Assembly: GCA_016713565.1 (NCBI GenBank)
Contig: JADJOX010000003.1
Location: forward strand, 310,001 to 374,000
Direction: 5' to 3'
Source of the DNA: Ignavibacteriota bacterium
GTDB lineage: Bacteria; Bacteroidota; Ignavibacteria; Ignavibacteriales; Melioribacteraceae
DNA length: 64,000 nt
Shown here: one piece after another, positions 1 to 8,571 of the stretch
Layout: every line of letters begins with the position of its first letter
Numbering within the stretch: position 1 is the stretch's first letter
Made by a program: the position numbers and the translations under genes
Notes under the pieces: model-generated
Told to the model about the DNA's origin: nothing
Database searches by the model: none
What the model saw: the letters and a program-made list of their open reading frames with translations, nothing else

Positions 1-609
1 CCACATTTCCGCGGTTGTAACTCCGGATGTAACTCTTTCTGTTTGCGGAAAATTTTCTTTTAAAAACATTATGCCGTAAATTACCAATGGAATATATAAT
101 ACGGCAACGTATAGTCTCCAATCCATATTTGAAACATCCAGCATAAAATATGCGATCAAACTTCCGATAACAATTCCGCCTGGGAACCAAACATGAAATC
201 TGTTTAACATTGTAGCTTTATTTTGCGGGTACAAGGAAGCAACGAGCGGATTACAAGCAGCTTCGATCGCGCCGTTACCAACACCGATTGCGGCTGTTGA
301 GAAAAATAAACTCCACATTCCTGTGGAAAATATTGTTCCGGTTATTCCAATTGCGTGTAATATAAATGCCATTGTCAGTACTTTTTTCATTCCCCAGGAG
401 TCAACAAATGAACCAAAAAGAATCATGGAAATTGTAAAGCCATAAAATGCCGGACCAAACGCAAAGCCGATATCTGTTGCCGATAGACCATAGTCTGTCA
501 TGAAAATGGGTTCAAGTCTGGCTCTCAAAGCAAAACTTATTGCAGTAACAATAAGCGCGACACAACTCATGAGAAACAATTTTTTTGTGTTTATATTTTG
601 TGTATCCAT
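1..609 (-). CDS. MFS sugar transporter (3' part outside window)
   Basis: The reading frame opens at an ATG at 609 and runs off the left edge, so only the N-terminal 203 residues are present. The translation is rich in hydrophobic segments (roughly six membrane helices) and shows MFS features, with a short cytosolic start followed by a first helix near residues 11-28. The glycine-rich stretch VGVGNGAIEAACNPL and the later NKATMLNRFHVWFPGG match sugar permeases of the FHS/fucose-permease type. It is the last gene of the minus-strand group that begins with the DUF1080 gene at 3983, 56 nt after the Gfo/Idh/MocA gene, and probably imports the sugar or oligosaccharide handled there. Substrate is inferred from context only. 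Confidence 0.8.
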   Translation of the reverse strand, partial: MDTQNINTKKLFLMSCVALIVTAISFALRARLEPIFMTDYGLSATDIGFAFGPAFYGFTISMILFGSFVDSWGMKKVLTMAFILHAIGITGTIFSTGMWSLFFSTAAIGVGNGAIEAACNPLVASLYPQNKATMLNRFHVWFPGGIVIGSLIAYFMLDVSNMDWRLYVAVLYIPLVIYGIMFLKENFPQTERVTSGVTTAEMW

Positions 610-665
610 AAAAGATTTACACTCCTATATAATTATTTTTTTTCAAGATAATTGTTCACGAAATT

Positions 666-2051
666 TTATAATTCCCATCCTTCGGCATATTTTCTGATTA
701 AAAATTCATTTGCTTCAGGAATGTTAGTAATTTCCCCTTTTTCTCCATCCCAATATAGTTTATCAAATTTTGCAGCCATTCTAATCGCAATATTACCAAG
801 CATCATTGTTTCAACTAGTCTTGACGCATAATCAAAATTGGAAGTTGCTTGAGTATTATTTTTAATAGCAGCAATCCATTCTTCATGGATACCAGGTGAA
901 CGAGGAATAGTCTTTGGAGGCTGTTTGTAATCTTGCATTCTTGTTTCTGGAATTAAACGAGGACTGCTTCCATAGCAGCCGCACATAATTTTACCTTTTG
1001 TTCCATAAAATAAAACTCCGCCGTCTTCATCACCCATTCTTCTGCCCGGTTCTAATTCTTCAGGTCTTGGAGGCATAATTCCACCATCATACCAACCTAA
1101 TTCAACTGCAGGTAAATTTCCCCTTTCAGGAAAATGATAATGAAATACTTCGGCTACAGGCCATGATTCGCCGTTAAATTTACTAGAACTTGCTTCAATT
1201 ACAGTCGGATACCCAAGTTTTAAAGTTTCATAAGGAATATCAAATATATGCGCGCCCATATCGCCCAATGCTCCGGTACCAAATTCACACCAAGCTCTCC
1301 AGCTCCAAGGCATATATAATGGATGATAAGGACGAAATTCAGCTGGACCAATCCAAAGATTCCAATCAACATCTCTTGGGACAGATGGAATTTCAGTTGG
1401 GCGTTCCATGCCGGTTTCCCAAACAGGTCTGTTCGTCCAGCAATCAACTTTATTTACTGCTCCAATAGCGTCATCGGCTAACCATTCGGCAATAAGTCTT
1501 ATTCCTTCTTGAGAATGTCCTTGGTTTCCCATTTGCGTAACAACGCCGGTTTCTTTTGCGATTTGATTTAGGATTCTTGCTTCTTTAACCGAATAAGTCA
1601 ATGGTTTTTGAACAAAAACGTGTTTCCCTCTACGCATTGCGTAAGCGGCTGCAACGGCATGAGTGTGATCAGGAGTACTTACCGTAACAGCATCAATATC
1701 TTTTTGTTTATCCAACATTTCTCTAAAATCTTTATACCTTGGTAATTTTTCTAATTTATCGGCAAGGTCTTTTTTATCTTCTTTTTCTCTTGTTTTCTTA
1801 AAAGTATCTTGAACTTTTCTATCGTCAACATCGCACAATGCTACAATATTTTCTGTAGCGGCAACTGTCCACATATCGGATTGTCCTTTTCCTCCGACAC
1901 CGATAACTCCAATATTAAGTTTATCGCTCGGGGCAACATATCCCTTTCCGCCAAGTACATGACGAGGAATAATTGAAAAAGCGGTAGTTGCCAAAGTTAC
2001 ATTACCAATAAACTGTCTTCTACTTATACCATTTGAATTATTTTCACCCAT
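666..2051 (-). CDS. Tat-exported Gfo/Idh/MocA family oxidoreductase
   Basis: A 461-residue NAD(P)-dependent sugar oxidoreductase. The N-terminus has a twin-arginine signal (SRRQFIG, residues 10-16, followed by a hydrophobic stretch), so it should be exported folded with its cofactor. The Rossmann motif IGVIGVGGKG lies near residues 47-56 and the family's EKP motif appears as VQKPL near residue 147; the C-terminal half is the GFO_IDH_MocA beta-sheet domain. A GGGAG ribosome site lies 8 nt before the ATG. It sits between an AGE epimerase and an MFS transporter and near two DUF1080 proteins. In other Bacteroidota, exported Gfo/Idh/MocA enzymes oxidise glycosides at C3 before DUF1080-type cleavage; that role is inferred here. 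Confidence 0.85.
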   Translation of the reverse strand: MGENNSNGISRRQFIGNVTLATTAFSIIPRHVLGGKGYVAPSDKLNIGVIGVGGKGQSDMWTVAATENIVALCDVDDRKVQDTFKKTREKEDKKDLADKLEKLPRYKDFREMLDKQKDIDAVTVSTPDHTHAVAAAYAMRRGKHVFVQKPLTYSVKEARILNQIAKETGVVTQMGNQGHSQEGIRLIAEWLADDAIGAVNKVDCWTNRPVWETGMERPTEIPSVPRDVDWNLWIGPAEFRPYHPLYMPWSWRAWCEFGTGALGDMGAHIFDIPYETLKLGYPTVIEASSSKFNGESWPVAEVFHYHFPERGNLPAVELGWYDGGIMPPRPEELEPGRRMGDEDGGVLFYGTKGKIMCGCYGSSPRLIPETRMQDYKQPPKTIPRSPGIHEEWIAAIKNNTQATSNFDYASRLVETMMLGNIAIRMAAKFDKLYWDGEKGEITNIPEANEFLIRKYAEGWEL

Positions 2052-2083
2052 TATCTACTCCCGAATTTTAAAAATGATAAAAT

Positions 2084-3352
2084 TTATTTTTTAATACATT
2101 TTTCCAATTTTTTTACCACTTGACAAGTTCCTCTAACCGTATGATAAAATACTTTCCAACTTGTGCCCATATAATCCCAAATTAAATCTCCATTTTCAGC
2201 AAGCAGCGCAAACCATTCGCCTTTTTCCCAATTGATCATTTTGGTAAATACAAAATCATGAACATTAAAAAAAGCATCCAAATATTTTTCATCTTTTGTA
2301 AGTAAATACGCATCCAAAAATCCAACCATAGCCTCAGCTTGCTGCCAAAATTCTTTTGTCGCTTCAGTTACATTTCCTACTCTTTTTCCTTCTACGTAAA
2401 TGCCTCCATATTTCCAGTCAATTCCATTATTATAAGTATGTTCATAAATTGGCATAACCCTATTTAAACTTTTCTCTCTCGGAATGCCTAAAATATCTTG
2501 AGATAATAGATAAAGCCAAGTAAGTTCAATATTATGACCATAGGATGTAATGTCAGTTGATTTTCCATTTTCATCAAACCTGTCTCTGCCCCAAACTGTA
2601 TCAAGCTCAACATTTGCAATTGGTTTCCAATCCTGTGTGAACATTGAAATTCCGGTGCCGGTCTCCGGATGAACCATTTTATCAAAAATCAATTGTATTA
2701 CGTCTTCTAATGCTTCTTTATGTTTTTGATCTTTTGTCAATTCATATAAAACTGTAAAAGCTTCCATCAAATGCATATGAACATCTAACGATTTATGTAC
2801 ACTAATATCACCTCTTGAACTTTTTAATTTGAAGTAGCGGTCAAAATGTTCAAAATATCCTTTGTTAATTTTATCTGCAACTTTTTCCTGTAATAAGTCA
2901 AAAGCTTTAATTGCTTCATTTTTTGCAAATTCATCTCCGGTTAAAAGCGCGTATTCAGAAAGTCCGTAAATTAAAAACGAATGTCCGTAAATAATTTTAT
3001 TAACGTCTTTTGGAGAACCATCTTCCTCAACTATCCAATAAAAGCCGCCGTTTTCTTGATCATAAAAATTTTTGAATAAAAAATCAATTCCTTGTTTTAC
3101 AGATTCAATTCCCCCCGACCAAGAGAAACCTAAACGCATTGCGTGCGATATTGTAAATATACACCTGCATTGTGAAAGAAATGATTTTTCGGTTACATCA
3201 GTTCTATTTCCATTTCTGTCATAGTTAGTCTGAAACCCGCCGTACTTTGGTTCAACGGCTCTTTCTACCCAGAAAGGAATTAAATTTTCATTTAGATATT
3301 CAGAAGTTTTTACTAAGTACTTATTTAATTTTTCGTTTAGAACTGCATCCAT
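2084..3352 (-). CDS. N-acylglucosamine/cellobiose 2-epimerase (AGE) family protein
   Basis: A 422-residue (alpha/alpha)6-barrel enzyme of the AGE superfamily, which isomerises or epimerises free sugars at C2. The motif SYGHNIELTWLYL (near residue 267) corresponds to the GHDIE.SWL motif holding a catalytic histidine in cellobiose 2-epimerases, and WKVFYHTVRGT near the C-terminus corresponds to their second catalytic histidine region. The N-terminal WVERAVEPKYGGF stretch is also typical. No signal peptide is seen, so it acts in the cytoplasm. A GGAG ribosome site precedes the ATG. It lies 32 nt before the Gfo/Idh/MocA gene and 31 nt after a DUF1080 gene. Mannose/glucose, GlcNAc/ManNAc or cellobiose activity cannot be told apart by eye. 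Confidence 0.85.
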   Translation of the reverse strand: MDAVLNEKLNKYLVKTSEYLNENLIPFWVERAVEPKYGGFQTNYDRNGNRTDVTEKSFLSQCRCIFTISHAMRLGFSWSGGIESVKQGIDFLFKNFYDQENGGFYWIVEEDGSPKDVNKIIYGHSFLIYGLSEYALLTGDEFAKNEAIKAFDLLQEKVADKINKGYFEHFDRYFKLKSSRGDISVHKSLDVHMHLMEAFTVLYELTKDQKHKEALEDVIQLIFDKMVHPETGTGISMFTQDWKPIANVELDTVWGRDRFDENGKSTDITSYGHNIELTWLYLLSQDILGIPREKSLNRVMPIYEHTYNNGIDWKYGGIYVEGKRVGNVTEATKEFWQQAEAMVGFLDAYLLTKDEKYLDAFFNVHDFVFTKMINWEKGEWFALLAENGDLIWDYMGTSWKVFYHTVRGTCQVVKKLEKCIKK

Positions 3353-3383
3353 AAAAATTTCTCCGAAGTTTATTTAGGTAAAA

Positions 3384-3983
3384 TTATTTTTTACCTAAAT
3401 CTCTGTATGATAATTCTTTTATCTGTATTGTTTGTCCGGGATTATGTCCTTGAATTGCAAAATGACCGGATGTATAATCAGTATCCGTATATTCTGTCAT
3501 TAATTCATCGTTAACCCAAACTTGAGCTTGTGTACCAACCATTCTAACTTTCATGGTAAACCATTCGTTATCTTTTGTAATTAATTTTTTAGCCTTTGCT
3601 GATGGTTTTCCGGGTTTCCAAATCCAACCGGTATGCGCGTCTTGGTGATTATCTATTTGAGCTTCATAACCGGCAGGCCAGCTATCAGGATTATCAACCG
3701 GGGTATTTGCTCTAAAATATAAACCGCTGTTTCCGTTATCGCTAATTTTAAATGTACCTTTTACTTCAAAATCGGTCGCTGCCGCGTCTGTATAAATATG
3801 ACCCATTCCGCCGTCGCCAATAAGGATACCGTCTTTAACTTCCCAAGTAGCTTTACCTTTAACAAAAAAACCGGTTAAGTCTTTGCCGTTAAAAAGTGAA
3901 ACCCAGCCGGCATCACAATCTTTAACGCAATTTGAACTGCATGACATAATAAATAATGTAGATAAAAGAAGAAACTTTTTCAT
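3384..3983 (-). CDS. DUF1080 (3-keto-disaccharide hydrolase-like) lipoprotein
   Basis: A 199-residue secreted protein with a lipoprotein signal (hydrophobic stretch then MSCSS, lipid-modified Cys near residue 15). The body is a DUF1080 domain (PF06439, concanavalin-like jelly roll): GWVSLFNGKDLTGF near the start, NSGLYFRANTP in the middle, YEAQIDNHQDAHTGWIWKPGKP, and the closing GHFAIQGHNPG. Members are linked to hydrolysis or elimination of 3-keto glycosides produced by Gfo/Idh/MocA dehydrogenases, and such a dehydrogenase lies two genes downstream. It is the first gene of a group (DUF1080, AGE, Gfo, MFS) that appears to start from its own promoter with a LacI-type operator at 4065-4076. Substrate unknown. 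Confidence 0.88.
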   Translation of the reverse strand: MKKFLLLSTLFIMSCSSNCVKDCDAGWVSLFNGKDLTGFFVKGKATWEVKDGILIGDGGMGHIYTDAAATDFEVKGTFKISDNGNSGLYFRANTPVDNPDSWPAGYEAQIDNHQDAHTGWIWKPGKPSAKAKKLITKDNEWFTMKVRMVGTQAQVWVNDELMTEYTDTDYTSGHFAIQGHNPGQTIQIKELSYRDLGKK

Positions 3984-4064
3984 TCGTAACCCCTTAAATT
4001 TTTAGAAGTGAAATAATGTGAAATTCATTTATATTTTCTTTGAAAAGAACTATTAATTAAAAAG

Positions 4065-4119
4065 ACAATCGTTTGCCTAATTATTAAAGTAAATTATGTA
4101 ATTTTTTCTATATTGGCAA
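4065..4119 (-). promoter_or_regulatory. promoter with LacI-type operator
   Basis: On the minus strand a -35 TTGCCA (4114-4119), a 17-nt spacer and a -10 TAATTT (4091-4096) precede the DUF1080 gene starting at 3983. Fourteen nt downstream is the operator-like sequence ACAATCGTTTGC read on the plus strand (4065-4076), which differs by two bases from the operators at 25263 and one base from that at 33645. Its position just after the start site would suit repression by the LacI-family protein encoded at 33868. The operator match is strong because the word recurs at regulated sites; the promoter call is weaker. Confidence 0.6.
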
Positions 4120-4183
4120 ATTTTTAATAGAGTTAGATTAAGATTTTTTTATCCATAAATATAATTTACCATTAAATAATATT

Positions 4184-6706
4184 TTAATCCTCTCGCTCGT
4201 TATCCGGATATGGAGTGTTATATCCTTTTACTGAATGCCAAATTATTTTATTAAATGTATCTTCATCAATTCTGTCATAATCTTCCAAATTCTGCTCCAA
4301 TGATTTTTGCGCCCAATATAACTGTTTTCCGGTTATCTGTGAAAGCGAAGGATTTAATTCATCTAAAGAAATATTATTCTTCCTTGCTTTATAAGGCGTA
4401 AGATCGGGTTCATTGTTAAAGCAATCCGTCATTGGTTCCGCCGCTAAATCAAATTGATTTAACGGAGGAATTCCTAGAATATTTTCAATTGTTCTAAACA
4501 TATTAATTTGAGTATAGTTTGTAGAAACAACTTGTCCTCTTTTTGTGTAAGGACTTATTACTAATCCGACTGTTCTATGTCCGTCAACATGATCCAGGCC
4601 GTCTTGCGGATCATCTTCAGTTACAAAAATACATGTTTCTTTCCAATATTTACTGTTGGAAACTGCTTCTACAATTTGACCAAGAGCAAGATCGTTATCT
4701 GCTACCGCAGCTCTCGGAGTCGGCATACCTGGTCTAGTGCCTGAAGTATGATCATTAGGCAGAAGCATAATAATAAAGTTGGGCAGATTATTATTCTTTT
4801 CAAATTCTTTAAAGTCATTTATAAACTCTTGAGCACGATATACATCAGGAATTGTTTCCGGAAAACCGACATAATTAACGGAGGTATATTTCTTAATTTG
4901 TGGCAGATTTACAAATGAACGAATTTTTACATTTTTTGTTCCGTTTTTATAATCATTATAAATATCGGTAAAGGTAGCGGTATTCGGTTCAATTATAGCG
5001 TCTACAAATTCACCGTAATTTCTAAAGGTTAATCCGTTGTTTAAAACATTATCCCAAATAAATCCGGTTGGTGAATATGCAATTGGATCCCCGCCATTAT
5101 ATGGATAGCTTCTTGGAAAATCACCGAAGAATTTTTCAATATAATCGGTAACATAAGCTTCATCCGTCCATTGATGACCATCGGCACTTAAAATTCCGCT
5201 GCAGTAATAATTATCAAGCAAAATAAAATCTTCCGCAAGCGCATGATGATTAGGAGTTACATTTTTACCAAACATAACCAATGAAGTATCGCCGTTTCCC
5301 TGCTGCATATCACCAAAAACTTGATAGTATGTTCTGTTTTCTTTAATAATATATATTACATGTTTGATAAATGATTTTTGCCCGGGTAAAGTTGGAACGG
5401 CAACAGTCTTTTTACTTTGTTCTTTCGCGTTTATTTGATCCAACATTTTTGAATACGAATTATTTTCTTTAACAATTCTGGTTAAGCCGGCAAGTTTTTC
5501 TGCGCTTGGTATTTTAATTATGGATATTGATCCAAGATGGTCATGCGAATTATAACCTTTTGCGTCCTTTGCAATATTTCTAGAGCCAATTCCTTTTGTA
5601 TTTGCGACAAACAATTTATTTAACTTACTATCAAGAACAACCGAACCCGGATACCATCCGGTTGGAATAAAACCTATAATTTTATTTCCACTTTCTATAT
5701 TGATAATGCAAACAGCGTTGTCAGTACCATTGGCGACATAAAGCATTTTCCCATCGTCTGAAATTGAAAGAGAATTTGGAGCGCTTCCAAACGGCAAATC
5801 TTTGTTTAACTTAACATTTATTTCATTTACAACTTTATCAATTTTCGTATCGATTACAGAAATCAAATCGCTGTTAGCACAAGCAACATATAATAATTGA
5901 TTTATAGAATTATAGACCATTTCAGTTGGATGCAGTCCTACTTCAATTACTTTTTCTTGAATATTTGTCTTTAAATTTATGACAGAAATTGTTCCGCTTT
6001 TTGCAATGCCGGTTTTGGAATCAACCGCAACTTTACTTCCAGATGATTCATATGTAGAATCAATTTTAGTCGGGACTCTTCCGCCCCAATTACTTACATA
6101 AGCTTTTTCATCAGAAATCATTTTAATTTGAAAAGGAGAAATTCCTACGCCAATTTCTTTAATAGAATTATCCTTAAGTTCAACAATTGCTATTGAATTA
6201 CTTCGGCTTAGCGGAACGTAAAGTTTTGTTTCATCAGATGATAATTCGAAGCCGCCCGGAACAGCAAACCCGCCAATTTTTAATTCTTTGAATTGTATGG
6301 AATTATCCCATTGCCATTGATTGTCCGCATTTTTTTTTGCGATTAAAATTCTGTCTCTTGCCTGACTTGCGTAAATGTAATTTTGATCCGAGGAAAATTT
6401 CACTCCGTTAAAAGACGCACCGCCGCCGATATGCAGTGTTTGACTAATTTTTTGCGAATCAACATTTATTATTTCCAATGAGCTGATATTTAAAACAGCC
6501 AGCGTTTTTCCATCCTTGCTTAGATCAAGATCAACGGGTCTTCCAGGAAAATAGATTTGTACTCCTTCCGGTCTTAAAATCTGATTGCTTGGAACAAGAA
6601 AACTTCCATCGGATTGAGGTCCAATATTTTTTATTGACACTTCTTTTTTCGAACATGAAACAGCAACCAATATTAGAAGTAAAAATGTTATTTTTAAATA
6701 ATTCAT
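4184..6706 (-). CDS. YVTN beta-propeller/phosphoesterase lipoprotein
   Basis: An 840-residue exported lipoprotein. I start it at the ATG at 6706 rather than the upstream in-frame ATG at 6718, because GAGGTT lies correctly spaced before 6706. After the lipobox (VAVSCSK) residues about 40-410 form a seven-bladed YVTN-type propeller, with repeated units such as KMLYVANGTDNAVCIIN and NKLFVANTKG. Residues about 450-740 are an alkaline-phosphatase-fold phosphoesterase (PF04185): VIYIIKENRTYYQVFGD, DNYYCSGILSADGHQW, LPNDHTSGTRPG and EDDPQDGLDHVDGHR carry expected metal and catalytic residues. Such fusions are common in Bacteroidota but their substrates are poorly known. It ends 200 nt before the operator-controlled DUF1080 gene and follows a second DUF1080 gene by 29 nt. 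Confidence 0.85.
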   Translation of the reverse strand: MNYLKITFLLLILVAVSCSKKEVSIKNIGPQSDGSFLVPSNQILRPEGVQIYFPGRPVDLDLSKDGKTLAVLNISSLEIINVDSQKISQTLHIGGGASFNGVKFSSDQNYIYASQARDRILIAKKNADNQWQWDNSIQFKELKIGGFAVPGGFELSSDETKLYVPLSRSNSIAIVELKDNSIKEIGVGISPFQIKMISDEKAYVSNWGGRVPTKIDSTYESSGSKVAVDSKTGIAKSGTISVINLKTNIQEKVIEVGLHPTEMVYNSINQLLYVACANSDLISVIDTKIDKVVNEINVKLNKDLPFGSAPNSLSISDDGKMLYVANGTDNAVCIINIESGNKIIGFIPTGWYPGSVVLDSKLNKLFVANTKGIGSRNIAKDAKGYNSHDHLGSISIIKIPSAEKLAGLTRIVKENNSYSKMLDQINAKEQSKKTVAVPTLPGQKSFIKHVIYIIKENRTYYQVFGDMQQGNGDTSLVMFGKNVTPNHHALAEDFILLDNYYCSGILSADGHQWTDEAYVTDYIEKFFGDFPRSYPYNGGDPIAYSPTGFIWDNVLNNGLTFRNYGEFVDAIIEPNTATFTDIYNDYKNGTKNVKIRSFVNLPQIKKYTSVNYVGFPETIPDVYRAQEFINDFKEFEKNNNLPNFIIMLLPNDHTSGTRPGMPTPRAAVADNDLALGQIVEAVSNSKYWKETCIFVTEDDPQDGLDHVDGHRTVGLVISPYTKRGQVVSTNYTQINMFRTIENILGIPPLNQFDLAAEPMTDCFNNEPDLTPYKARKNNISLDELNPSLSQITGKQLYWAQKSLEQNLEDYDRIDEDTFNKIIWHSVKGYNTPYPDNERED

Positions 6707-6735
6707 ATTGAACCTCATTTAATAAATGATAAAAA

Positions 6736-7500
6736 TTATAATTCTCTAATCCAAATATTTCTGTAACTAGTAGGATTTCCATGATCCTGCAGTGAAATTG
6801 GTTCTTTGGCATTGTGTTTTTCGTACTTTGGCTGACCAATATAAACAGTTGTTCCTTTTATCTCTACATGATTTTGTACTAGAACGCCATTTTGTACAAC
6901 AGTTATGTAAGCCGGTTTTTCTACATCGCCGTTATCTTTAAAAATTGGTGCGTTGTAAAAAATATCATAAGTCTGCCATTCGCCGGGACGTTTACAGACA
7001 TTTACCAAAGGAATATGCTGTTTATAAATGCTGGCGGCTTGACCATTGGAATAAGTAACATTATTGTAAGAATCCAAAACCTGTACTTCATATCTGTCCT
7101 GCAAAAATATTCCGCTGTTTCCTCTTCCTTGTCCGTCTCCTTCAACTTTTTCAGGTGTTCTCCATTCAATATGTAATTGACAATCGCCGAAAACTTTTTT
7201 TGTCTTTATGCTTCCGGTTTTCTTTACAGCTGTCATTGCACCATCGCCTAAAAGCCACTTGGCTTCACCACCTTTTACATTTTCCCATTCATCTAAATTT
7301 GTTCCGTCAAATAATACAATTGCGTCGGATGGCGGCATGCAGTTTTTTTCACCAGGTGTTATAATCGGAGGAACCGGATCCCAAACTTCAGTTAATTTTG
7401 GATTTCCTTCTTCCTGAGCAAATAATAAATTTGATATAAAAAATACTAATGCTAAAATCTGAATATAACTTAAAAACTTTTTGTGATTTTGCGGTTTCAT
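6736..7500 (-). CDS. DUF1080 (3-keto-disaccharide hydrolase-like) secreted protein
   Basis: A 254-residue secreted protein with a cleavable signal peptide (hydrophobic residues about 10-27 ending LLFAQE). It carries a single DUF1080 domain: DAIVLFDGTNLDEWENV near residue 62, the AKWLLGDGAM strand, NSGIFLQDRYEVQVLDSYNN with the conserved glycine/acidic pattern, and the closing PISLQDHGNPTSYRNIWIREL, which is the classic DUF1080 ending. It is the longer secreted type, unlike the compact lipoprotein at 3384. Two DUF1080 paralogues within 4 kb of a Tat-exported Gfo/Idh/MocA enzyme suggest processing of 3-keto glycosides at the envelope, which is an inference. Confidence 0.88.
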   Translation of the reverse strand: MKPQNHKKFLSYIQILALVFFISNLLFAQEEGNPKLTEVWDPVPPIITPGEKNCMPPSDAIVLFDGTNLDEWENVKGGEAKWLLGDGAMTAVKKTGSIKTKKVFGDCQLHIEWRTPEKVEGDGQGRGNSGIFLQDRYEVQVLDSYNNVTYSNGQAASIYKQHIPLVNVCKRPGEWQTYDIFYNAPIFKDNGDVEKPAYITVVQNGVLVQNHVEIKGTTVYIGQPKYEKHNAKEPISLQDHGNPTSYRNIWIREL

Positions 7501-7524
7501 TCTTTTTCCCTCATAATTGAATTG

Positions 7525-8564
7525 TTAATTTAATTGAATTTTATAAAGCCTAATTTCATTTGTATTATTTGTATTTGAGACTTCGGCATAAATCCAAATT
7601 TCATTTTTTTCCCAAAGCCAATGTGAGTATCTAAATGTATGAAAATCACCATTTGAAAAGTTTGTAATTAATGGAGATGTTTCGGTAAGGTCTATAATTT
7701 TATGCAGATCAAACGTAAAGCCAATTCCGGTCGCTATATTATAAACCGGATCATACCAATTAATATTTGAGCCTTCATAAATAAATAAGTAACCAATGCC
7801 TAAAGTCAGTACGGATGAAGGTCTTACAAAAAAATTATGCCATTTGCTTAATTCCATTACCGGTTCTTTTTCATTTCCTGAGGGTTTCCAAATTTCACCA
7901 TCTAAACTTTCAAAATGAAAAATCCTTTCATTTTCTCTTACATAACCCGTAACATAACAATGAAATTTTTTATTCACATAAATTATGAAAGGATCTTTAT
8001 ATTCTCTAACAATTATTTCGCGTTCGTAATTTTTATTTTTTGGAGCAATGACAGGGTGAATAGATTTTAAGTCAATTAATTTAAGATCATCTGTGTCGTT
8101 AAATTTCAAAATACTCCAATTATCATTTTCCCATGGTCCGCAGACATATAACTTAAATTTTTTTGTAATCGGATCAATTAATAATGAAGGCCTTTCAAAT
8201 CCTTTTATTGGAACATCATCTTTAAAGATTGAGTGATAGTATTCAAAGTTTTCACCGTCGTGACTTTTCAATATTCTAATTTCATAACCGCGCAAACCTC
8301 TTGGATATAAAGGACTTCTCATTCTTGCGGCAAGCCAAAAAATTCCATTGTCATCCTTAACAACACTCGGAGCTCCTGCCCAATATTCTGATGAATCTTT
8401 ATCAGGTTTTAGTATAACTTTATATTTGTTGAATTTTTTAGAAATTTCAAGAAATTGCTCACATATTGTAAAATCGGTTTGCCGCGGAATTTCAGTCTGA
8501 GAGAATAATATACTTGATGTATAAATGAAAAGTGTTAATACAAAGAAAAAAAATATTTTTTCAT
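7525..8564 (-). CDS. beta-propeller glycosidase-like protein, frameshifted near its start
   Basis: The continuous frame encodes a secreted propeller protein resembling GH43/GH117-type glycosidases (EYWAGAPSVVKDDNGIFW, GFERPSLLIDPITKKFKLYVCG, KDPFIIYVNKKFHCYVTG). The first in-frame ATG, at 8322, would start mid-domain. The frame stays open back to 8571 and encodes a signal-peptide-like stretch ending SSILFSQTE, but has no standard start codon there. An ATG at 8564, 8 nt after the preceding stop, starts a lysine-rich signal peptide in the neighbouring frame, and adding one T to the minus-strand T8 run (8546-8553) would join the two. So the gene is either genuinely frameshifted, rescued by slippage, or affected by a homopolymer error. 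Function assignment is tentative; catalytic residues were not identified. Confidence 0.6.
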
Positions 8565-8571
8565 TGTTAAT

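Noticed and set aside
500..697. Plus-strand open frame of 65 codons over the MFS start
   Set aside because: It overlaps the MFS transporter and oxidoreductase genes on the other strand, has no family features and an unlikely composition.
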